From assembly GCA_010093685.1 (NCBI GenBank), contig MU006227.1:436154-500153 (forward strand): a DNA stretch of 64,000 bases, given 5' to 3'. The position numbers and the translations under genes are program-made. The notes below the pieces were generated by a model. That model had not been told where the DNA came from and searched no databases. It was given only the letters and a program-made list of their open reading frames with translations. The stretch is from Ophiobolus disseminans. Its lineage: Eukaryota > Ascomycota > Dothideomycetes > Pleosporales > Phaeosphaeriaceae. This document shows positions 1 through 10,631 of this stretch, one piece after another. Each line of letters opens with the position of its first letter. Position 1 is the stretch's first letter.

Positions 1-227
1 CCACGACAAATGAGCCGCCAGTCAAGGAGATGGTCAACTGGAACATGCTCGAGGACCAACAGTAGAAGCTCAGCCGGCAACTGCGCTGCTGTCGACCCCT
101 GCAATCCTTGACTTGAGTCAATTGAGTCGACCAGTGCTGCTACATCATCCGCCGTGAAACCGAATTGCATGTGCTTGGCGAGCCATGTGGGGAGCGGTGA
201 GCTCGTCGTGGTGTCGAGAGATGACAT
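1..227 (-). CDS. F-box protein, N-terminal fragment
   Basis: The frame is open from an ATG at 225-227 (minus strand) to the window edge, giving 75 codons. After a short polar leader the protein reads LPAELLLLVLEHVPVDHLLD and then WRLICRG. This is the usual start of an F-box, in which a Leu-Pro pair opens a helix that binds Skp1 of an SCF ubiquitin ligase. The substrate-binding part lies outside the window, so the target cannot be guessed. The gene is divergent from the AtuA-family gene at 888. I see the F-box pattern directly; the SCF role is family knowledge. Confidence 0.7.
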   Translation of the reverse strand, partial: MSSLDTTTSSPLPTWLAKHMQFGFTADDVAALVDSIDSSQGLQGSTAAQLPAELLLLVLEHVPVDHLLDWRLICR

Positions 228-887
228 TGTTGTGTGGAGAAGGTACCTAGCTAGGTTCTGACGCGACAGTGGGAAAGAAGCTTGGTGCTATGCACGGACC
301 AAGGCACCCAGCACACGCGACTTCACGTGTTGCCACCTGGGCAGTCTTCAATAACGTAGCCTAGACATCCTGAAGGTTCTATCGAGATGCAGTCTACCCG
401 AGGTCTTGAGGACAGGCAGCGCATCCGTTGAGCAAGAGCGACAACATGAAGCTCGAGGTCATGCGAGCGGTCAGTTTTGCTGAAGTCCTTCTCTACCACC
501 ACCAGCCATGTGAACGTTCGTGGCACCAACACTCATGCATATACCTTCCGTCCTCGCGAGATTGTCTCTCCCATCGACAAAAAGCAGGGTCATCCGACAC
601 TCCGCGAGAACGACAACAAATTTCACGTGTAGGCCTCTCATGTTCATCGGGTATGCTCGGCAGCTCTGCTCCGACTCTCCAGAGCTGGATCGATCTTGAC
701 TCCATTTAGTTTGGCGTACTGTTAGCCTAGTGTGGGGTGCAGCTCGCCTACTACATAGTCAGCAGGAGGCGATGCAGATGCAAACACGTATATATCACCA
801 TGGCCGTACTCCCAAACGTTGATATTGAGCGTTTTTCTGGTCAAGCATACCTAGGTATTCAACAAAGAACTCTCAACCCAAACGATC
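228..887. other. Divergent intergenic region
   Basis: This is the spacer between the F-box gene (minus) and the AtuA-family gene (plus). Small open frames at 323-532, 428-709 and 493-705 overlap each other on both strands and resemble no family, so I treat them as chance. A TATA-like stretch lies near 789-795. Confidence 0.5.
789..795 (+). promoter_or_regulatory. TATA-like element
   Basis: A tatatat run lies about 95 bases upstream of the ATG at 888, a reasonable spacing for a core promoter in a filamentous fungus. There is no experimental support. Confidence 0.3.
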
Positions 888-2835
888 ATGGCTCCCGCAA
901 CCCGCCGTCCTGTTCGCGTAGGCGGCGCCTCCGGCGGTTTCTCAGACCGCGTTCGTGCTATCTCATCGTTAGCAAAAGATGATGTCGATGTCATTGTGGG
1001 AGACTGGCTCTCTGAAATGACGATGACCATGCACGGAACTGGCAAGATCAAGAACAAGGAACAAATGTTGGCCGCACGTTCCTTCGACGAAAAGCTCAAC
1101 CACGCCATGTTTGCCGAAAATTTCATGGACTGCTTTGAGCCTGCTATTGCCGACATAGCCACTCGAGGTATCAAGCTTGCAGTCAATGCTGGCGCGTCGG
1201 ATACCGAGCTCCTGGCTCAACTAGTCGACAAGAAGTGTAAAGAGGCGGGGTACCCACTCAAGGTTGCTTGGATCGAGGGAGACGATGTCACTGGCACAGT
1301 GAAGAGCATGTTGAACAAGGGTGAAGGTTTCAAAAGTTTGATGCACAACAAATCTGTGGAGGAGTGGGGCTTAGAGCCTGTCTGTGCGCAATGCTACCTT
1401 GGTGGCCTCGGTATCGCGAAAGCTCTTACTGAGGGCGCTGATATCGTTATTGCAGGACGAGTTTCGGATGCCTCGCCCATCATTGGTGCTGCGGCGTGGT
1501 GGCACGAGTGGACTAGTGATCAATTTGACGAGCTTGCTGGTTCTCTTGTTATTGGTGAGAATTTCACCTCATATTATCTTCAAAGCTAACAGGGCAGGTC
1601 ATCTTCTGGAATGCGCGGCGTATGTGTCTGGTGGATACTGCTCGGACTTCCGCTCTCTTCTCGCGCAAAAGAAGCACATCAACATGGGATTCCCCATATG
1701 TGCCATCAACAACAAAGGCGAGGGCGTGATGTCCAAGGAAAAGAATACCGGCGGCTGCATGACAGTCAATTCCGTTACATCTCAACTACTGTACGAGATC
1801 CAAGGCCCTCTTTATTACAACTGCGACGTTACCGCAAATCTGGAAGACATCAAGATTGAGCAAGTAGGCGAGGACCAAGTGAAGGTTTCTGGCGTGAAAG
1901 GCCTTCCGCCCCCACCGACAACAAAGGTTGGCATCACAGGCTTCGCGGGCTGGCAAGCTGAATACCACATCTACCTCGTTGGTCTCCACATGGAAGAGAA
2001 ATGCAGGTGGATAGAAGAGCAAATCCGCTATGAGTTTGGCGAAGAGATGATGAAGAAGTTCGATGTGCTCAAATTCATGCAAAACGGGTCTTCAGTGGTC
2101 GACAGCCGCAACCAGGACGTCGCAACCGTCGACTTTCGTGTCTTCGCACAATCGAGAGATCGCGAGCTCCTCAACATGCGCAACCCTAAGGGCTTCTTCC
2201 GGGTCTCCATGGTCAACTTCCTGATGTCGTGTCCAGGAGCGTCGCTTGGTAATGATGTCAGACAAGCAGAAGGCAAGCCTTACTACGAGTATCACCCTTC
2301 GCTTCTCCCACAGTCTGCAGTTCAACAGCGCGTACATTGCATCTGGGAGGGTGAGGAGAGTGAGGGGTTCAAAGAAGGCAAGAAAGTCATTGACATGCCA
2401 CTTGCACCTGAATTCAAGGAGTACGATCGCCAGCAACCATCCTACGAAACTACGAACCATGTCGATTTGTCTGCCTTCGGCCCGACTGTGCGTCTCCCAC
2501 TCGGCTCAATAGTCCTCGGCCGCTCGGGCGACAAGTGCTCAGACGCGAATGTTGGCTTCTTCGTTCGCCATGAGGACGAGTGGGAGTGGCTTCGTAGTCT
2601 TCTCACCGTGGAAAAGATCAAGGAATTGCTGGGCCCGGAGGAGTTCAAGGGCAAGCCGATTGATCGATTTGAGATGCCGAACATTCGCGCTGTGCATTTC
2701 TTGTTACACGATCACCTTGATCGTGGGTATGATGCATGTTCGACATATGACACACTTGGGAAGAACGTTTGTGAGTATTTGAGGGCAAAGACGGTGGATA
2801 TTCCTGTGCAGTTTGTAAGGAGAGGCGTTTTGTAG
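888..2835 (+). CDS. AtuA / DUF1446 family protein
   Basis: Two exons (888-1554 and 1598-2835) give 634 residues. The 43-base intron runs from GTGAGA to GCAG; splicing at 1597 joins VI to GHLLECAAYVSGG, the block expected at this point in the family. Exon 1 carries VNAGASDTE and GADIVIAGRVSDAS, both typical of the acyclic terpene utilisation AtuA family. The C-terminal part includes GRSGDKCSDANVG, and the protein ends a little after LGKNVCEYLRAK. Bacterial AtuA belongs to citronellol/geraniol catabolism. The fungal proteins are usually longer and of unproven substrate, so I assign only the family. The ATG is preceded by atc and is the first in frame. Confidence 0.88.
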
Positions 2836-3195
2836 TCGAACACGACGGTAATTGTTACGACTTGTTATTATTGCTCAGTTGATTATTATACAAATCAAAG
2901 CGCAGGATCGCATTCATCAGTGTCCCGCAGCATCCTGTCTATCCTCAAACATGACAGTGAGGCTGACACACGAGTAGATTGGCCCCTGATAAGACCTCCA
3001 GGATATGTTGAAGTGCGTTCCAAGGCTCGTGGTTCGGAAAGCGGGGGAAATAGTGGGGCTGTATGATGACAAGAACTTGAAGGGAGGTTGGTCTTCAGGA
3101 TCCACGATGAACGAAACAGTAAAGCAAGACATGGAGGATTTGAATGGGAATATAGAGTAATGAACTATGCAGCTCTGTATAGGCTTCAACTGCGC
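2836..3195. other. Convergent 3' spacer
   Basis: This is the gap between the stop of the AtuA-family gene and the stop of the minus-strand GFA gene. An open frame at 2917-3189 (minus) begins seven bases past the GFA stop and shows no family pattern, so I read it as 3' flank. Confidence 0.5.
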
Positions 3196-3683
3196 TCATT
3201 TAGCTATTTTCAGCCAAGACGGTTCCTCGTGCTCGAATGACTTGTGCGATGGTGGTGAGATTTTGTCGAACAGGCCCGCCTTCAGGAATATTTGTGGAGC
3301 GTCCTCCGAGATCAGAGAAGCGATTGGGCTATGATCATATGTCAGTAATAAATAGAGAAGCTTCGTATCAATAACTTATACCATCCACAGTTGCCACAGA
3401 ACTGGCGAATGATGTGATGCCCGCTCTTTGTATCGGCGTCATCATAACTCTTCAAATTCCCTTTAGGATCGGTGATGTTGACATCTGCTTTGTCGATGAT
3501 GTATAGGAAGGAGCCGACTGAGGAGCCTGCACGTCGGCAGTTGGAGCTGTGGCTGTTAGTGAATATGTCACCCTGAGGCCAATTATGGTGTCCAAGTGCA
3601 TACCAGTAGCAAACAGCCGACCTTTCGGGCAACTCAGGGATGCTGACTGAAATGCTTGCGCAGTTGCAATGTCCTTCAGCCAT
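3196..3683 (-). CDS. GFA-domain zinc protein
   Basis: Three exons (3683-3604, 3552-3382, 3328-3196) give 127 residues. Introns at 3553-3603 and 3329-3381 are 51 and 53 bases, each GT-AG. Splicing restores the zinc ligands of the GFA fold (glutathione-dependent formaldehyde-activating enzyme / Mss4-like): GHCNC at residues 4-8, CYCHSSNC at 25-32 and FCGNCG at 78-83. Unspliced, the second and third cysteine groups are broken, which supports both introns. Family members bind zinc and some act on glutathione adducts; most fungal copies are uncharacterised. The length matches single-domain members. No partner gene nearby suggests a pathway. Confidence 0.88.
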
Positions 3684-4725
3684 TTTTGTTAGGGTTTAGA
3701 GGATTGGCGGTTTTGTTCGAGTGTACGCTAATTTATTGTCTGCGCAAAGGTTGTCAAGGCGGTGACTGATCAACGCGGAGTGGAACAGGTTGCGTAACGA
3801 CACCTAGGCAGTAAAAAGGGTTCGTATCACAACAAGAGTCGTGCGAGGAACTGGTGCGCTCAGCAGCTGAGATTACGAGAGTAGATGACGTAAAGGCGCA
3901 GATTCTAGAGTGTGTGTTCGGCCCTTTACCTCGGTAAGCCAAACTCGATCAAGGAAGCCCTTGAGGCGTTCCGGGTTGTCTGGCCAGCCAACCACAAGAG
4001 TAAATTGTTAACGATGGTTGCCATACTGGACGGACTTCATACTAATAGATTTCGATACAAATTTAGAGTTGACGTGAATCTGAGGTGGGCATATGCTGGC
4101 GTTAGAGTACATGTCCTCTTCATCCAGGCTATCCGTATCAGGTGCATTGAGCATGAGGGCTGCTATGCTGAGCATTTCCAACTCTTTCATAAAACATGTC
4201 ATATTTTCCAACACATCCAAAGATAGAAGCGATCCCACGGTGCTGTTCAGGCAGAGCGAATGGAAGGCTGCTCTTCCGCCAATCCGAAAGCTGGTCTGCT
4301 ACTTATCGATGATTCAACGTTGAAGAATGGGACAAGGCGGATGTGGATAGGTGATGCCAATTGTCATTCATGGTTTGCTGACGTCCACGGGTCTCACCTC
4401 TTTCCACAATGAGCAAAGTCAGAAATGGCAAATGTGGAAGACGGAGAAGGATTCAGATTAGCAGAAGGCCAGTCGTGTAGAGAACCCAAATTGGCATTGG
4501 ATGACAGGATGAGGGGAAGACACTGAAGGTGGAAAGAGAGTCATCGCCAGTGGTATCCCAGCACGGTTAGCGCATGTCATCACGTGCTTGCGCGTAGGAT
4601 TTCCGTCTTATCGATAAGCACGATGCTAACAAGAACCATCACGGCTCCGATTCGTAGCCAATACCACGACTCTACACTTCGAGCTTCACTAGTTCAGTTG
4701 CTCCACGTCAGTACTACCATCAATC
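3684..4725. other. Intergenic region, about 1 kb
   Basis: I see no gene I can support. On the minus strand, 4008-4238 is open from an ATG, and a second frame at about 3880-4000 reads FTLVVGWPDNPERLKGFLD, which has coding-like composition. The two are out of frame with no good splice pair, so this may be a gene relic. The rest is the presumed promoter of the Apc13-like gene. Confidence 0.35.
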
Positions 4726-5226
4726 ATGGTTAGTCATTATGGTCAAGATCAGACACAACTCTAAACCACCTAGACGCGCGATTCAGCAGCAACATACCTT
4801 CACATGCACCACTCCCACCACGCTGACCTCCTCGAATCCTTCACAAACCCCACATCCTCCCAGCTCGCCCCAGAGGACATTTACATTCCACTGCACCTGC
4901 AACCCGTCAACCCCGAAGATGAAGATGACGTGGTGCCGGATCAGCACGCGGCTTTCGGCATCCAGCGTGCAACCCAGACAAGGACAGAGCCAGCCTGGCG
5001 TGACCTAGGCCTCGATGAGCTATTACGACGAGGTCCCGGCGAAGGATCACGTGGGACTGCCGGCGCGGCAGGTGCGAGTGCGGGTGCTGTGGCGGCCAGA
5101 AGGAGCGATGAGCCTGTGTTATTGGCGCTAAGGAGACAGCCTGGTGCGAGGGCGCCTGGTGTGAGAGCGCCTGCGGGAGAGACACAATCTGCGGGTGGTG
5201 GTGCTGGGAATGGATTACCACGCTGA
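4726..5226 (+). CDS. Apc13/Swm1-like anaphase-promoting complex subunit
   Basis: The first exon is just the ATG (4726-4728); an intron (4729-4773, GTTAGT to CTAG, 45 bases) leads to exon 2 at 4774-5226, giving 151 residues. The order LAPEDIYIPL, an acidic PEDEDD stretch and then AWRDLGLDELL matches the Apc13 family, in which a PxEDxxIPL motif precedes WxDLxLxxL. Apc13 stabilises TPR subunits of the ubiquitin ligase that drives mitotic and meiotic exit. The Gly/Ala/Arg-rich C-terminus beyond residue 100 is low complexity and not conserved in the family. A start codon standing alone as exon 1 is common for small fungal genes. The alternative start is the internal ATG at 4804, which would drop the first ten residues. 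Confidence 0.68.
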
Positions 5227-6537
5227 GCTGCAATGGGTTGGCCTGCCGACAAGAACGAATCATGGGCATATACAAGGTACTCTCCGGTGGCAAGGCGACG
5301 GGAGGCACGTTCAATTATCTCCGATGACGAGAACGTCTGAATGCTCCCATGTTCAGAGTAGTATGAGTTCCAGCTCCGCCACTTCGCTCAGCCTCGTTCA
5401 TCCAGCCATCTTATACGTTTACGACATGGAGCTCGACCTCGGAGATACACTACCTTCACCGCTAGATGGTTCAGACAGCGGATTTAGTTACTTCACTATA
5501 ACAGAATTTTAGACTATGTTCAAGCAGAGCAATATCTGCAGAGATTACTTGTTCTGATCGACTTTCTTATCAGGCATGGCTATATATACGCAGGAATCAA
5601 GGAACGTCTTACAGACTTGATCATGGGCATGCATCCGAAGCTACGATTTCTCCTGAGCAAGAGACGAGGATAACGGGAAAAATGGATGGCAGAAAGCTTG
5701 AGTTGTGAAGGTGCGATTCGTTCTTCCGCCCTCTTGTGTTGGTCTTGAGTCATGTTGCCCAGGTGGACTTGTGCACGCGACAACTTAGTCAAGTCTATAA
5801 TGTCCCTCCATACCTGCGCTGCTGCGCACACTCCGTTTGGAAATAGTGCTTGTTTTGTACCTTGATATGCTCATTGGCTTGCACTTTTTCACTTGAGCTA
5901 CTGCCCCACTGGCCAGAGGAGGTCCATAACCTGAGCCGAGCATCCGCGGAAGACGTTATGCGGAGGCTGAAGTCCAGGCACACACGCCGCCACGGCCGAG
6001 ACAGGCATTGGCTGTAGCGAATAGGAACGGCCCAGGATATAGGATCCACATGCATGACTCGCCCGCACATCTTCCACGGACGGGTATCCACAGGCTTGCG
6101 CATGCTTGGGTGCGCTTGTTACCACAAATTTGGGTTGTTACAAGCCCCATCGAGCACATCACCAAGCCAGACCAGATCCATGGAGGCCCGACTAGTGAGC
6201 TGTATGATGATCATTTCACTGCCATGGTCCCGCTTTCAGACGGATACCGACACCGCAGCTGTGGGTCGGGGTAAGCTTAAGCTTTCAACTGCCTGCAGCA
6301 GGCCACTCCGGATCGTGGGGTACATGGTCGATCCGGGGAATGGGCTCTTCTGGACCTGTGCTCTCGCTTATCAAGTTCGAATATGCATGAACTGTGGACC
6401 AGCTGGGGTGGTATAAGATGCTCATGTGCTGGCTCCATCAGGTCCTCAGCACCTTGCGCTCTGATCCACGACTTCTTATTTCTTTCGCCTCTATCTGAGG
6501 ACCTTGAACACTCGGTCACTCGGGACTACTTCCCTCA
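5227..6537. other. Intergenic region, about 1.3 kb
   Basis: Open frames occur in all directions (for example 5195-5512 and 6054-6416, plus; 5580-5831, minus) but none has a family pattern, a splice structure or sensible composition. The right part is presumably the promoter of the MFS transporter at 6538. Confidence 0.45.
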
Positions 6538-8427
6538 ATGAACCCTTCCGAAAAGATGGCGACGGAAAAGGTCGAGATGGCTGGTCATGTCGAGGTTGTC
6601 CAGACGGTGCACACGGATGGCACTGTCGACATGGTCGACACCCACGCTATTGGCGGAGAGCTTGAAGAAATGCCGGCAGGCTACTTCCGCAGCATCCAAT
6701 TCATTGGAACAGTCATCGCAGTATGCACCGGTAGCATGTGCGCTTATCTAGGATGGGTTTTGCCCGCCAACACACTGTAAGGAGGTTCCCTTCACCACAG
6801 TCACGTCATTACTAACCACCATCGCAGTGTTCTCATCAACCAAGATATCGGTCCATCGCCAAACCTAGGCTGGGTCGGCACCGTATGGATCCTCGGCTCT
6901 GCATTAGGCTTTCTGCTCGTTGGTCGTCTCTCCGATATCTTTGGTCGAAAGTGGATGGTAATCGGGACCACTGTCCTCAGTATCATCGGCAACATTGTCG
7001 GCGGAACAGCGAATAGCATCGAAACGCTCATCGCAGCCAACGCATGCAACGGTGTCGCAGCAGCCGGCCAGCTCTCCTTTGGCATCGTGCTAGGCGAACT
7101 TGTTCCGAACAAACAAAGAGGTCCGATCGTCACACTGGTCTTCATGTCATCTCTCCCATTCGCGGTATTCGGCCCAATCATCGCTCGAAAATTCATCGAC
7201 AATACAGCCCAGGGATGGAGATGGAGCTACTATCTCGGTATCATCTTCGGCGTCATCACCATCGTTCTGTACCAGTTCCTTTACCATCCACCAACATACT
7301 CGCAGCTACACGTCCACGGTAAGACGAAGTGGCAAGCCTTCAAGGAGCTCGACTTCATTGGCATTTTTCTCTTCATTGCGGGCTGCGTCCTGTTCCTGAT
7401 TGGTCTCTCATGGGGCGGCCAAGTGTATCCCTGGACAAGTCCCAACGTACTCTGTACCATTATCATTGGTATACTCACTTTAGTTGGATTTGGTCTCTAT
7501 GGTGTGTTTCCCTTCCCTTCCATATCTTGACCCTCGAGATGTAACTAACACCAACTAGAACAATACCTCTGCAAAACTATCCCCCTCATGCCACCCCGTC
7601 TCTTTAAGAATATTGGCTTCGTCGCTCTTGTCGTCGCCGCTTGCATCGGCGCAATGGTGTACTACTCCATGACGATAGTTTGGCCAACCCTCATCTCCAC
7701 CGTCTACACCGCCGACGTCATCGAAGTTGGCTGGCAATCCAGCGTTGTCGGTGGCGGTGTGCTCCTTGGCCAACTCGTGGGCGGTTTCGCGCTATCATAC
7801 ATGCCCAAAGTCAAGTGGCAATGCATCATCATGTCAGTCCTAAGCACGGCATTCGTAGGCAGTCTCGCTGCCCTAGGCCCGGACTCGCACACATTCGTCA
7901 TCACAATGGGCACACTGGGCTGCTTCGTTATCGGCTGGATCGATAACATCACATTCCCCGGTGTCACCCTTGTCATTGAACCACAAGACATCGGCCTCGC
8001 AACAGGTGTTTTGGGATCCATCCGCGCCCTCGGCGGCGCAGTCGCACAAGCTCTCTACGTCTCAATCCTCACCAACAAAGTCACAAAATACATTCCTGAA
8101 TACGTCGCTCCTGCGGCTACCAACGCTGGACTGCCGGCGTCCTCGCTACCACAGCTCTTCGCGGGCCTCACACTGGGCAACTTCACTGCGGTGCCGGGTA
8201 TCACGCCCAACATCATTGCGGCGACGGGTCTGGCCGTTCGGGATGCGTACGTGACGACTTTCCACTATGTGTTTTATGCCACGATTCCGTTTGGCGTGCT
8301 GTTGATTGTGAGCTGTGTGTTTATTCCTGATATGGACAAGTATTTGCATAACAACGTGGCGAAGAGGCTGCAGCATATGGGCAAGCTGGACGGACAGGCG
8401 AAGGTTGATGGGGCGGAGAAAGTTTGA
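6538..8427 (+). CDS. MFS transporter, TRI12-like
   Basis: Three exons (6538-6776, 6828-7501, 7559-8427) give 593 residues. Introns of 51 and 57 bases are GT-AG and keep frame. After a roughly 50-residue cytosolic leader the first membrane segment is followed by NQDIGPSPN and WVGTVWILGSALGFLLVGRL, then SDIFGRKW, the major-facilitator loop 2-3 signature. About 14 hydrophobic segments fit the fungal trichothecene efflux (TRI12-like) branch, which also contains siderophore transporters. The substrate cannot be told from sequence; no biosynthetic cluster adjoins it, so a general efflux or uptake role is as likely as toxin export. It would act in the plasma or vacuolar membrane. Confidence 0.88.
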
Positions 8428-8582
8428 TGGAAAGCAAGAGAGTTTAGCATAATTGCAGCCGCTCGAACATGAATGCTCAATGTTTTTATGAATGAATTTC
8501 ATCTTGAGCCTGGATTGCTTGTGTGATGTGTATAGCTGTGCTGCTATTACTAGCAGATGTATGCTCCCATGAATATTTGTAC

Positions 8583-10130
8583 TCAATTTTTACGCTGGTC
8601 CGAGTCGTTCATCACTCCATAATCAACCTCGATGAAAGCCTCGAAGTTCTGGTCCGCTTCTTCTTCTACTAGGATGGTAGCCTGCGGTATTAGTTCCCCG
8701 AGGCTGTTTTCCATGTCTGCGACTGAAGGTATCGTGGCCGCTCTCGCGTTGTATAAATGTTCTTCTCCCATATCTGCTCCTCCCATTGAGTACGATTTGA
8801 CATAAATGTACTCAACATCTTCAAGCTCTTCACGAGTGGGTGGGTGGTTCTGCGTGATCTGTGTATGCGTATCTCCAACCCCTCTAATCTCCAGTTTCTT
8901 CATTTGCGGCCATGGCGCATCCAATAGCACTGGGAGGATGTGACGCGCAAACAACCGGTCCATTGGCCTTGGAAAGATAACCGGTAAGGGATCGGTCCAA
9001 CTGCAAACCCGCTGGGATTGCTCGTTGTAGTTATAACCCTGTTCATGATACAGTGTAACAAGTGTGCCACGCACCGAAGCAAGGAAGGACGCCTAAGATC
9101 GATATAGGCTCTCCTCACGTGAATCTGGTCCCGGCTCTTCGCAAGGTCCCAATACGGCGAGACGCAGAGACGTCAAGTGCGTACAGTGGTCAATGAGAGG
9201 CTCCAGTATACCAGTCATTGAACGCCATGTGACGTGCGCTGTGTGGTGATCTTGCCCGTGTTCGTGCATGTACGCTTGAAAGTCTTGCAGATGCGCAAAT
9301 ACTGGTAGCGCCGGTGTTGCTCCAGCCCATTCTTTGACGTCGTTCAATTCGAGCTGCGTTAGTTTCGCTATATTATGCCCTTGTGGGCCAAGGATACAAA
9401 CCACAAACTCTGGGCTCGTACGCCCGCTCAGGCGCACAGATGTTGCAGACGTAAATAAAGGAGGCGGAAGTGTAACTTCTCTCCACGCTCTGGGATGATT
9501 AGCTGCTCATCAAGTGCACAGTGAAACAGCGGTCTTACCTTACCCAGCACAGATCGATATCCGTGACGTTGACGAGTCGCTGGAAAGTCTGCCACATTGG
9601 CTATTTGATTTAGTCAGAGAGCATCGACGGACATAACGGTTGAGGAGAGATAGAGCGGTCTCTCAATATCTTTATCGCCGCTCTCAGCATCAGATTCCAG
9701 CACTTTCGGGCTACCGTAATAGTGCCCGGACGGATCAAGAACAGTCCAGTGCAGCTTGCGCACATGCTTCCCGTACTTTTCGTCTCTTTGCATTACCTCA
9801 ATGAACTTCTTTTGTCTTACAAAGATCTCCCTGTCGATGTCTTCCCATTCCCTCTCAACAAATGTTGTGGATACCCAATGTTCCCCAGCACCGTGGCCCC
9901 ATGGCTGACAACCGACTTCATCATTGTGAGAGCTGAGATCTACGGTACTGTAGAGCTCGGGTAGCTGGATAGTTATGAGTCGTTAAGAGAGCAGATTTAG
10001 ACATCGAGAAAACCACCAACCTGTCGCTCAAGAGATGACACGTCTCGCAAAGTCGTTTGAGACCTACAATTGAGCATGAATTGGCAATGTAGATCTGAAG
10101 CTTGGCTGGAAGCTGAAGGAGAGTAGGCAT
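8583..10130 (-). CDS. F-box-like protein with internal stop
   Basis: Four exons are supported: 10130-10017, 9964-9638, 9600-9539 and 9489-8583, with introns of 52, 37 and 49 bases. The N-terminus (MPTLLQLPAKLQIYIANSCS, then GLKRLCETC) is F-box-like, and later blocks such as KLTQLELNDV and HLTSLRLAVLG suggest leucine-rich repeats, as in substrate-recognition proteins of SCF ligases. All four exons are in one frame of 470 codons, but a TAG at 9093-9095 interrupts it after SREESLYRS. Either the gene is broken, or a 27- or 63-base intron ending at that TAG (GTGAGG or GTATTG donor) removes it. Both frames around the stop look partly coding (AYIDLR in the other frame), so paired indels are also possible. 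Confidence 0.62.
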
Positions 10131-10631
10131 AACTTTTGCTCGCAGGCTGTTCGAGATTTGCTGTGAAGATGTGTGCTAAAAGGGGTTTGTGGTTTGCACG
10201 AGACATTAAGAGAATTTTCGCAGCTTTTAAGACATCAAAGCGGTGTATGCATCGGAGCGGCGAGGCACCACGTAGGCAACAGCAATATAGTCGCGCTTGC
10301 AGGTGTCCGAGGCGATAACTGGCTGCATGATGTCATTTTGTCTGTCAGCTCTCTCCACCAGGTTCATTGCAACTTTGTGTCTCAACATACACAGGCCTGT
10401 CAACATACAAATGGCGGATGTTGGTCAGATAAATGGTTACCAAGCAATGGACTGTAGAGTTGGGCGCAGATCGAACCATTACCGGTATTGGTCTGCAGGG
10501 CGCGGATGACATGCGTTTTGCCAATTTAGGTTAGCAGGACATGACTCAGCCAAACCGTCCGGCATGCACTCCGTCACTCAACCACAAACCCTGAACCCCT
10601 CTTTTCACAACGCATTTGGGATGCGATCACG
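10131..10631. other. Divergent intergenic region
   Basis: This is the spacer between the F-box-like gene and the homeodomain gene. Plus-strand frames at 10173-10457 and 10297-10509 lack a recognisable pattern. Confidence 0.45.

Noticed and set aside
2917..3189. 90-codon minus-strand frame after the GFA gene
   Set aside because: It begins seven bases after the GFA stop; once the GFA introns are modelled it is only 3' flank.
3754..4238. Possible small minus-strand gene
   Set aside because: Two coding-like stretches are in different frames and I found no splice pair that joins them; kept only as a remark in the intergenic entry.
6538..8427. Secondary-metabolite cluster around the TRI12-like transporter
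   Set aside because: No synthase, P450 or pathway regulator adjoins it; neighbours are Apc13-like and F-box-like genes.
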